Of a stretch of DNA of 13,873 nt, positions 7,611 through 13,873 are shown one piece after another. Under the pieces are notes generated by a model, which saw only the letters and a list, made by a program, of their open reading frames with translations, was not told the origin of the DNA and did no database searches. The first letter of the stretch is position 1. The number at the start of each line of letters is the position of its first letter. This stretch comes from Chrysochromulina parva (Eukaryota; Haptophyta; Prymnesiales; Chrysochromulinaceae), in contig PJAB01001529.1 of NCBI GenBank assembly GCA_002887195.1, positions 1 through 13,873 on the forward strand. The letters are read 5' to 3'. Position numbers and translations under genes: made by a program.

Positions 7611-9980
7611 ATGGCACTTCCACCTCTCTGGGACGGGCTGTCGAGCGTCGACCACGAGGAGGAGGATATCCACGAAAGGAGCCACGAGGAACTTGTGGCC
7701 TCGAGGAACTGGACGCCGTCCAAGAAGAAGTCGAAGAAAGTCAAGGGTGCTCCATCGCGGGGAGATCTGACAGATCGCTCGAATGCGGGGGACTGCACGG
7801 CGCGCTCCTCGAATGGGGGCGATACAACAGCGCGCTCCACGCGGTCGACCGCGAGTGAATCGACGAGGACCGCAAAGCGAGTCGCCACAACCGCCGGGCG
7901 AGTAGCCAAGGCGTCTCGTGCGAGCAAGCATGAGAGCGACAAGGACTTGCTGGCGCCTCCTCCGAAGAGCAAGTTGGTCTTGGCTGCGCTGCGCGCCGAC
8001 GTCGAGGGCTCTGGGCTTGGACTGCTGGCCGACATGCCAGATAGCGTGCAAGAGGCGCTGCTGGGGCGCCCATCGCCGACATCGACTGGCAACGGCACGG
8101 CGCGCATGGCTGCCAAGTTGGCCTCGAAGAAGTTGGCCAAGTTGCCGCACGGCCAGAAATTGGCGGTCAATAAGTTGCCCGGTGCCAAGGGTAGCGGCAG
8201 CGGAGCGGACTCGACGGACGCCAACGAGAACGATGGGAGCAGCACGAGTCGCTCGAGCCGCTCGACAAAGGGCGGCGGTGGCAGCACCAATCGATCGAAG
8301 AATCGACGCGCTCGAGAAAAGGAGCAGCGCGACCAGCTGCAACGGTACAAGGAGCTCGTGGCCGCGTACGCGCGCACGCAGGCGCGCGCGCTGGGCAGCG
8401 GCGGCGGCGGTAAGGGTGGTGTCGAGGAGGACGTGCCCGCGGACGAAGCGTTCGAAGACGATCAGGCAATCCTCGAGCGGGCGGACCGTCTGTCAGTCTC
8501 CAAGGGCGGCACACCGCGGGTGGTCTCCGCGCGCGAGGCTGCTGTGCTCTCCGCGCGCGAGGCGGCACAGGTGGTCGCGCAGGCGGTGGTCTCCGCGCGC
8601 GAGGCTGCACTTGAGGCCCTTGATGGAGACCTGAGCCTCGGCTGCCTCAGCCTCAGCGGCCTCAGCCCTGGAGGCCCCAGGCCCGGTGGCCTCAGCCCCG
8701 GTGGCCTTAGCGTCGATCGTCTCAGCTCCGGCGAGCGTGCCTTGCTGGCGGCGCCTGCAAATCTTATTAGACCGGCAATGGACCGGAACCACCTTGACAG
8801 GCGACCTATGCGAGATTTGGGGCGAGATTTGGGGCGAGATTCGGCTACGAGCATCGAGGCTAGTGGTCTCAGCTTTGGGGGCGCGGAGGCCAGCCAAGCT
8901 GCCGCTGCCAAGACGCCTCCTCCAGACAACTTTGCCCTTCCACCCGCCATTACGCCCACGCCATGCGTTGCGTCCAAGCCGGCGGAACGCAACCAGAGCG
9001 CTTCGTTGTTGCTGGGCGGGAGCGCGCCGAAGGGCAAGGACGATGCACACCCGGCTGTGCTCGCCGACGTGCGGCCGCCGTCCCTGCCGGAGGCGCCACC
9101 GGCCGCACTACCCCGTCAGTCGAAGAGCTCGTACATCAAAGAGCTCGTCACGACCACGGTCACGCCCATCTCGACGCCCATCCGTAGCCCCGAAGCGGTT
9201 GCGATCGGCGCCACCGCCGCCTCAAGCGCTTCCTCAGGCTCCCCGACGTCGAGCCTCAACATTCAGGAGCTGCTTGCCCAGCATAAGAATAAACTCGACT
9301 CGCGTCAGAATACCAAGGCGAACGCCGATCGGACGGTGCTTCAGGCGCCCATGCCCATGGCCATGGCCACGGGCGCGGCGGCGCCCGCTGCGGCGCCCCC
9401 CACAGCCCAAGTGGCCGTTCGCCACAAGGTAGACCCACGGCAACACGGCAACAGCACCAAAGAGATGGCCACGGCCCTCTCGCACGCGCGGCGACAACGT
9501 GAGGAGCTCGTGGCTGCAACGGTCAAAAAGGGCATGGTCGCAATCCAGGCGCAGCTGGGAAACGCGGCGGCGGGAGGCCTCTCGACCATCAAGGCCAATG
9601 TAGGGGCGTCCAAGCTCGCTGCCGAAGCTAGAGACAAGTCGGTCATCACGTCCACTAAGCGCGTCGTCAAGGGCGCAGTGGACGAGAACGAGGTCAAGCG
9701 CGTCGTTGTCAAGAGCGCCGCCCACCGTGCCTCGAGTGCGGGCTCGCAACAGGGCTCGACGCAGGGCTCGGCGCAGGGCTCGACGCAGGGCTCGACGCAG
9801 GGCTCGACGCAGGGCTCGGGCTCGCTGCCTAAGGAGGAGGAGGAGGAGGAGGAGGCACCGGAGAAGCCGCAGCTTACCAAGGAGGAGTTGAACGAGTACT
9901 ATTCCAACTTCGAGAAGCAGCGCCAACGCTCGTTTGAACAGCTCTTTCGCGAGCAGGTGATTGACGTTGATGGCTGTTGA
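7611..9980 (+). CDS. uncharacterised disordered, repeat-rich 789-aa protein
   Basis: The first in-frame ATG is at 7611 in a good context (A at -3, G at +4). The open frame extends back to 7452, but only from a TTG codon and through repeat DNA. The product is dominated by Ser, Ala, Gly, Lys and Arg, with no signal peptide or membrane helix. Visible parts: an acidic start; a basic KKKSKKVK cluster near 38-45 that could be a nuclear localisation signal; TARS-type short repeats; a basic helical stretch at about 230-260; three SAREAA repeats at about 306-333; a Leu-Ser-Pro-Gly repeat at 342-373; a DLGRD duplication near 402-410; six QGST-type repeats at 712-736; seven Glu in a row (742-748); and a C-terminal charged helix at about 755-789 ending in Cys. 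The codon pattern fits the neighbours. I recognise no family. It could be a nuclear or cytoskeletal scaffold, but nothing shown proves this. Confidence 0.72.
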   Translation: MALPPLWDGLSSVDHEEEDIHERSHEELVASRNWTPSKKKSKKVKGAPSRGDLTDRSNAGDCTARSSNGGDTTARSTRSTASESTRTAKRVATTAGRVAKASRASKHESDKDLLAPPPKSKLVLAALRADVEGSGLGLLADMPDSVQEALLGRPSPTSTGNGTARMAAKLASKKLAKLPHGQKLAVNKLPGAKGSGSGADSTDANENDGSSTSRSSRSTKGGGGSTNRSKNRRAREKEQRDQLQRYKELVAAYARTQARALGSGGGGKGGVEEDVPADEAFEDDQAILERADRLSVSKGGTPRVVSAREAAVLSAREAAQVVAQAVVSAREAALEALDGDLSLGCLSLSGLSPGGPRPGGLSPGGLSVDRLSSGERALLAAPANLIRPAMDRNHLDRRPMRDLGRDLGRDSATSIEASGLSFGGAEASQAAAAKTPPPDNFALPPAITPTPCVASKPAERNQSASLLLGGSAPKGKDDAHPAVLADVRPPSLPEAPPAALPRQSKSSYIKELVTTTVTPISTPIRSPEAVAIGATAASSASSGSPTSSLNIQELLAQHKNKLDSRQNTKANADRTVLQAPMPMAMATGAAAPAAAPPTAQVAVRHKVDPRQHGNSTKEMATALSHARRQREELVAATVKKGMVAIQAQLGNAAAGGLSTIKANVGASKLAAEARDKSVITSTKRVVKGAVDENEVKRVVVKSAAHRASSAGSQQGSTQGSAQGSTQGSTQGSTQGSGSLPKEEEEEEEAPEKPQLTKEELNEYYSNFEKQRQRSFEQLFREQVIDVDGC
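9741..9812 (+). repeat. six 12-bp tandem repeats (GGCTCGACGCAG type)
   Basis: Six in-frame units of 12 bases encode G-S-x-Q repeats just before the poly-Glu tract of the 789-residue protein. Three of the last four units are identical in DNA, so the array looks recently expanded. The opposite strand is open in long Arg/Leu-rich frames here purely because of the repeat composition. Confidence 0.88.
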
Positions 9981-10428
9981 TGGCCTCTGAGTGCCCGTGA
10001 GTGCAATTGAGTGCCACTCTGACGTCCGCCGCCCTGCCGCGAGCAGCCCTCGTCGCCGACGCTGCTTCCATCGACGGCGAGCGTCCTCGGAGAGCGACAG
10101 CCTGTCGTCGCCGTCAATGCTGCGCGCTCCGATGCTGACCTTATCGGGACGCTTGATGAACGCATCTCTCCCGTCGTCACGACAATATCAACGGGATGGC
10201 GCTTCGAGCGCGTCAAGGCAGCATGAGAGATCTTTAGTTTCGTGCAAGGCGATGTGCATGGCGCGGTGCGCTTATCGCACGGCTCAGGCTGAACGCTGAT
10301 CGATCAAGATTGAGTCCGTGTCTGAGAGAGAGCAGGGGGAGCGGCTCGTCGGGCAGCTGTCGTCCGGGCGGCCGCGCTTGACACCAGCGCTGGCGATGGC
10401 AGCCGGCACGCTCGCATAGATTCTATGA

Positions 10429-10988
10429 ATGGGGCTTTCTTGGTTGCATGGCCCGGCCATGGGTGTCGCCGCGCGGCTCGACCGCGCCGCCGGCGGAGTG
10501 CGACGGCATATCATTCGAGCATGTCACGCGACATGTCTGCACGTTCGGTTAAAAATTAGTATCGTTACCGCTTTGCGCTTAGCGAACCCGAACGTAGTTG
10601 GTCGGACACAACCGTGCTCAACTACAAGCTCTCAAAGTAGGCGACGGGTAGGCGACGGGGTACGTGTACCTCGGTGCACGGTGGTTGTGCCGCGACGACG
10701 CGCGCGACGGCAGGTTGAGCTTGAGGTTCCAGGTAGCCGACGAACAGCACCCTCCACCCAGGACCCAGCGCGACCGGACGTGCCACGTCGGGCCTCGTGG
10801 CGATGTGCCCAGCTGGCGCCTGTGACGCCTGTGGATTTAGCCCTCTGACCTCTGTCCCACCTCACTTAACACCTCTCTCCTCAGTCTGTGTGGCACCTCT
10901 TCGAAAGCGTACTGTAGTCCTTGGCCAAGACGCAAGAGGTGCGACCCTCATGATGGCCGAGGAGATATCCGCGGTTTTCCGCGCTTGA
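10429..10988 (+). CDS. tentative two-exon small gene, about 135 aa, unrecognised
   Basis: One reading joins 10429-10732 to 10885-10988 in phase 1 and ends at TGA 10986-10988. The second exon reads as a plausible C-terminus (LRKRTVVLGQDARGATLMMA, then EEISAVFRA). The first exon is Arg- and Val-rich and less convincing, and its ATG at 10429 is only the first available in frame. A competing reading uses the same intron in phase 0: the exon begins near 10652, encodes a stretch containing YVYLGARWLCRDD, and ends soon after the junction at a TAG within exon 2. No domain is recognised in either. Both cannot be right, and either could be chance. Confidence 0.25.
10733..10884 (+). other. candidate spliceosomal intron (152 bp)
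   Basis: A CAG/GTAGCC donor is at 10730-10738. The acceptor end has a branch-point-like CTTAAC at 10865-10870 followed by a pyrimidine-rich tract and CAG at 10882-10884. This is the cleanest 3' splice signal in the window. Both flanking segments are open in matching phases. Confidence 0.4.
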
Positions 10989-11051
10989 AAGGTGAATGCT
11001 GATTCGCACGTTGTGTCCTCCTAGCAACGAAGTTCCAAGATCCATTAGCGG

Positions 11052-11765
11052 TCAGTCAGAGCCTTCGAGACCGTGTCGCGCGTTTGTCGCGCGAGCTGCC
11101 GAGCTCCTGCGTCGTGGACCTAGATCTGGAGGCATACGTGCCACGTCATCGTCTACATCCGAGCCGCCGATTCGGAGCGACGACGCTGTAACGACGCTGC
11201 TGCTGCCGATATCCTGTAGATATCCTGAGATGTCGCATGAGCCATGTAGAGCCATGGTCTTGAGCAAAGAGATTCGGTCTTGCAACTGCTCCATCTCTTC
11301 GAGTGCCGCCTGCAGCTCCTTCGAGTGTTCCATTTGCCGAGCCTGTTCCGACCGTGCGGCCCTTGGTGTGGTGAAGCTATTCGACGGCGAAGATACTTCA
11401 CTCCCATCGCCGTCGCTGAGCTGAATAGGCGTCGTGCTCCATGCCACCGTGCTGTCACTTTCGCCATTCTGCCCAACTCTTGACTTTTGCCCGAATCTGA
11501 GACGATTCTCCACGGGATGCGGTGAAGTACGTGTCCATGCTGAACGAGGGCTTCGCGGTGAACGAGAATGAGGGCTTGCGCCGCCGAGAGAGCTGGTCGA
11601 GCTGCTCGCTGAAGTTGCCCGCTTCAACTCATACTGTTCCTTTCGTAGCAGATCAGTAAAAATCATCGCTGCGTGTGCCGTGCCTCGCTCGATGATCCTC
11701 GGAGCACGGCTCATGGTGGTTGAGACGACGAACGAATCCACATGGGGCGGCCCTCCAGCTGGCAT
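11052..11765 (-). CDS. uncharacterised Ser-rich protein with short coiled coil, 237 aa
   Basis: A single open exon runs from ATG at 11765 to TGA at 11054-11052. The N-terminus (about 1-50) is mixed and partly helical. A Ser/Pro/Arg-rich region follows at 51-135, with several SP and TP sites that could be phosphorylated (for example SPRSPRS at 69-75). A 35-residue amphipathic heptad-like helix (about 137-171, with Leu, Met and Ile at repeating positions) predicts a coiled coil, and the tail is acidic then basic. There is no signal peptide or membrane segment. The architecture suggests an adaptor or dimerising protein, but I recognise no family. Upstream lies an AT-richer region with a tandem duplication that may be its promoter. 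Confidence 0.65.
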   Translation of the reverse strand: MPAGGPPHVDSFVVSTTMSRAPRIIERGTAHAAMIFTDLLRKEQYELKRATSASSSTSSLGGASPHSRSPRSPRSAWTRTSPHPVENRLRFGQKSRVGQNGESDSTVAWSTTPIQLSDGDGSEVSSPSNSFTTPRAARSEQARQMEHSKELQAALEEMEQLQDRISLLKTMALHGSCDISGYLQDIGSSSVVTASSLRIGGSDVDDDVARMPPDLGPRRRSSAARATNARHGLEGSD

Positions 11766-12548
11766 TCCAAAGCAGCAAGCGGCGACCAGTCGCAGACGTG
11801 GTGCGGGTTAGTGCCGGAGCTGCCCGGCAGCGAATTTTTTATATTTGCGTCACTCTGCTTCAGTCGTGATCGGAGAAAACTAGAAAGTGTTTAATTTCGT
11901 CGGCCCTTTTTCTAAGAATACATTAATTTCGTCGGCCCTTTTTTTCTAAGAATACATTTTATGCAGAGTTTTCATAATAGTGTCGCCGCGGCGGATGACG
12001 GTTAGCACGGTAGTGCGGCACCGGTTTCTTTCGAGAAGTCTTCACACCCTTCACGAGACACACAACATTTCATACAGTATACCGCTCGCGGGTCGCGGGT
12101 GCGATGTAACCACATTCTTCTACATTCTTCCACATCGCCACGTCACCCCTCATTCTTCCTTTCTTCGGCGTGGCACTTCTGCCTCGCCGCTGTCGCCGCG
12201 CACATCGCGGCGACGGTATCGAAGGGCCCGCGCGAGGCGACACGCGGCCGCCTCGCCACGCGGCTAAGTCATCTCAGACATCACGCAATACGTCAACCGG
12301 AACCGCAACGCGCAAGGTCCAAGCACTCGTGACTCGAAGCACGGGCCTTAGCACGGGCGGTCATTCACGAAAACTCCGACCGGACGGTCCGAAGGAACTA
12401 AGCGTGCTGCGTGTATTTCAAAGGTCCGTTAAAGAACGTCGAAACGAAAACAATCATCGACGCATCCAACATCAATCATGCACACACCGTGACTTCAAAT
12501 ATCTTGGTCTCACTCTCATGTTTTGGTCTCACTCTCGCAGCGATGCGT
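11766..12548. other. 783-bp non-coding interval, AT-richer at its left end
   Basis: The segment separates the 5' end of the minus-strand Ser-rich gene from the 3' end of the minus-strand Ala/Pro-repeat gene. From about 11830 to 11990 it is much richer in A and T than the rest of the window and contains the tandem duplication described separately. A 14-base direct repeat (TTGGTCTCACTCTC) at 12504-12517 and 12522-12535 lies just past the stop of the repeat gene, in its probable 3' untranslated region. The plus-strand frames here have no supporting features. Confidence 0.55.
11891..11956. repeat. tandem duplication, 32-bp and 34-bp copies
   Basis: Copy 1 (11891-11922) and copy 2 (11923-11956) are identical except that the T run after GGCCC is five long in the first and seven in the second. 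Both start TTAATTTCGTCGGCCC and end CTAAGAATACA. They lie 126 bp upstream of the minus-strand ATG at 11765, a position suited to a promoter or 5' leader element of that gene. Confidence 0.92.
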
Positions 12549-13873
12549 TCACTCCGCAGGCGGCGCACGCGCAGCCTCTGGTGCCGCGGCCGCAGCCGCT
12601 GGTGCCTCGGCCGGAGCCGCTGGTACATCGGCCGGAGCCGCTGGTGCCTCGGCCGCATCCGCTGGTGCCTCGGCCGCAGCCGCTGTTACATCGGCCGGAG
12701 CCGCTGGTGCCTCGGCCGCAGCCGCTGGCGCCTCGGCCGCATCGACCGCTGGTGCCTCGACCGCATCCGTTGGTACATCGGCCGCAGCCGCTGGCGCCTC
12801 AGCCGGAGCCGCTGGTGCATCGGCCGCATCCGCTGGTGCCGCGGCCGCAGCCGCTGGTGCCTCGGCCGCAGCCGCTGGTGCATCGGCCGGAGCCGCTGGT
12901 GCCTCGGCCGCATCTGCTGGTGCCTCGGCCGCATCCGCTGGTGCCTCGGCCGCATCCGTTGGTACATCGGCCGGAGCCGCTGGTGCCTCGGCCGCGTCTG
13001 CTGGTGCCTCAGTCGCAGCCGCTGGTGCCCCGGCCACATCCGTTGGTGCCGCGGGCGCAGCCGCTGGTGCATCGGCCGCATCCGCTGGTGCCTCGACCGC
13101 ATCCGTTGGTACATCGGCCGCATTCGCTGGCGTATCAGCCGCAGCCGCTGGTGCCTCGGCAGCATCCGTTGGTGCCGCGGCCGCAGCCTCTGGTGCCTCA
13201 GCCGCAGCCGCTGGTACATCGGCCGGAGCCGCTGGTGCCTCGGCCGCATCCGCTGGCGCCTCGGCCGCATCCGCTGGTGCCTCGGCCGCATCCGTTGGTA
13301 CATCGGCCGGAGCCGCTGGTGCCTCGGCCGCATCTGCTGGTGCCTCAGCCGCAGCCGCTGGTGCCTCGGCCGCAGCCGTTGGTGCCGCGGGCGCAGCCGC
13401 TGGTGCCTCGGCCGCAGCCGTTGGTGCCGCGGGCGCAGCCGCTGGTGCCTCGGCCGCAGCCGTTGGTGCCGCGGGCGCAGCCGCTGGTGCATCGGCCGCA
13501 TCCGCTGGTGCCTCAGCCGCATCTGCTGGTGCCTCAGCCGCAGCCGCTGGTGCCCCAGCAGCAGACACTGGCGCCTCTGCAGCAGCCGATGGTGCCTCAG
13601 CCGGAGCCGCTGGTTCCTCAGCCGGAGCCGCAGGTGCCTCGACAGCAGCCACAGGTGCCTCGGCCGTAGCCGCTGGTGCCTCGGCCGCAGCCGTAGATGC
13701 CTCGGCAACAGCCGCTGATACATAGGCAGCAGCAGCTGGTGTTTCGGCAGCTCTGTCGTCGCCCTCGACGCCCGTGTTGTCGGCGCGCGACTTCTCCTTC
13801 GCCTCCTTCTTCTTCTTGTCGGCGAGGGCCTTCTGCGCCGCTTTGACGCCCTTCTCACTCAGCGCCGCCTTCA
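12549..13873 (-). CDS. Ala/Pro/Glu-rich hexapeptide-repeat protein, 5' end outside window
   Basis: The frame is open from the right edge to TGA at 12551-12549, about 440 residues, with the start beyond or exactly at the edge (the edge codon reads xTG). The non-repetitive start is a Lys/Ala-rich helix (KAALSEKGVKAAQKALADKK, then more Lys and Glu) followed by an acidic linker. From about 13700 down to 12580 the protein is a run of roughly 60 six-residue units of the type A-E-A-P-A-[AD], with variants containing ADVPT, AAPAA and ADAPA. It ends in Ala/Arg/Pro-rich sequence. The helix at the right edge, in the same frame, is why I choose this strand and frame over the others, which are also open through the repeat. 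The product is probably an extended, flexible linker or surface protein; no family is recognised. Confidence 0.65.
   Translation of the reverse strand, partial: KAALSEKGVKAAQKALADKKKKEAKEKSRADNTGVEGDDRAAETPAAAAYVSAAVAEASTAAAEAPAATAEAPVAAVEAPAAPAEEPAAPAEAPSAAAEAPVSAAGAPAAAAEAPADAAEAPADAADAPAAAPAAPTAAAEAPAAAPAAPTAAAEAPAAAPAAPTAAAEAPAAAAEAPADAAEAPAAPADVPTDAAEAPADAAEAPADAAEAPAAPADVPAAAAEAPEAAAAAPTDAAEAPAAAADTPANAADVPTDAVEAPADAADAPAAAPAAPTDVAGAPAAATEAPADAAEAPAAPADVPTDAAEAPADAAEAPADAAEAPAAPADAPAAAAEAPAAAAAAPADAADAPAAPAEAPAAAADVPTDAVEAPAVDAAEAPAAAAEAPAAPADVTAAAAEAPADAAEAPAAPADVPAAPAEAPAAAAAAPEAARAPPAE
12580..13700. repeat. 18-bp minisatellite-like array, about 60 imperfect units
   Basis: On the plus strand the consensus unit is close to GCCGCTGGTGCCTCGGCC, with frequent substitutions (TCGGCCGGA, TCAGCCGCA, GCATCCGTTGGTACA). 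Every unit is a multiple of three and lacks stops in nearly every frame, so several frames on both strands stay open. Higher-order blocks recur: a 54-bp unit containing GCCGCGGGCGCAGCC occurs three times in 13381-13490. Unit divergence rises toward 13540-13720. Confidence 0.88.

Larger units (their letters stand above)
9981..11051. other. 1.07-kb interval with no firm gene; traces of spliced coding sequence
   Basis: No single long frame stands out. Three stretches look protein-like. First, on the minus strand, a 23-codon frame from 10259 ends in TGA at 10190-10188 and the same frame then stays open into the antisense of the upstream gene. Second, on the minus strand, 10514-10284 codes for 76 residues with a balanced composition. 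Third, on the plus strand, two segments flank the candidate intron at 10733-10884. An 11-bp tandem duplication (TAGGCGACGGG twice) is at 10638-10659. The segment probably carries part of a multi-exon gene plus intergenic DNA, but I cannot resolve exon order or strand. Confidence 0.4.

Noticed and set aside
9234..9926. Minus-strand Leu- and Arg-rich frame opposite the 12-bp repeats
   Set aside because: Poly-Leu and RALRRALRR-like sequence arises from the antisense of GAG and GGCTCGACGCAG repeats.
12170..13669. Plus-strand 499-codon frame with Pro-Leu-Val-Pro-Arg-Pro repeats
   Set aside because: It is open because of the repeat composition; its non-repetitive N-terminal part looks like untranslated sequence, while the minus-strand frame continues into a credible Lys-rich helix.

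Overview
The window looks like nuclear DNA of a unicellular eukaryotic alga, most likely a flagellate such as a haptophyte or a stramenopile. The reasons are inferred: GC-rich DNA, long mostly intron-free genes with small GT-AG introns, Ser-Pro-Pro and Ala-Pro low-complexity proteins, a protist-type P2X channel, and no bacterial operon structure. The species cannot be named from the sequence alone.

Layout, left to right. 1-732: no supported gene. 733-1910 (-): a two-exon gene for a 351-residue protein with two GYTG motifs, possibly a ciliary structural protein. 2168-3376 (-): a glycosyltransferase-like protein. 3463-4689 (-): a P2X-family ligand-gated cation channel, the best-identified gene here. 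4854-7436 (+): a large single-pass surface protein with a proline-rich stalk, a six-cysteine PAN/Apple-like module, a transmembrane helix, a run of nine cysteines and a repeat-bearing tail. It is divergent from the P2X gene across a 164-bp gap. 7611-9980 (+): a disordered, repeat-rich basic/acidic protein of unknown role. 9981-11051: no firm gene, but a good candidate intron at 10733-10884. 11052-11765 (-): a Ser-rich protein with a short coiled coil. 11766-12548: non-coding and AT-richer, with a tandem 32/34-bp duplication. 12549-13873 (-): the 3' part of an Ala/Pro/Glu-rich protein built of about 60 six-residue repeats, running off the right edge.

No pathway can be assembled with certainty. 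A membrane or cell-surface theme recurs: a ligand-gated channel, a putative adhesion or receptor protein sharing its promoter region, and a putative glycan enzyme. The most interesting points are the P2X channel, whose ATP-contact residues appear largely replaced; its divergent pairing with the proline-rich surface protein; and the intron that unites two frames in the first gene. No tRNA, rRNA, CRISPR or transposase was recognised.
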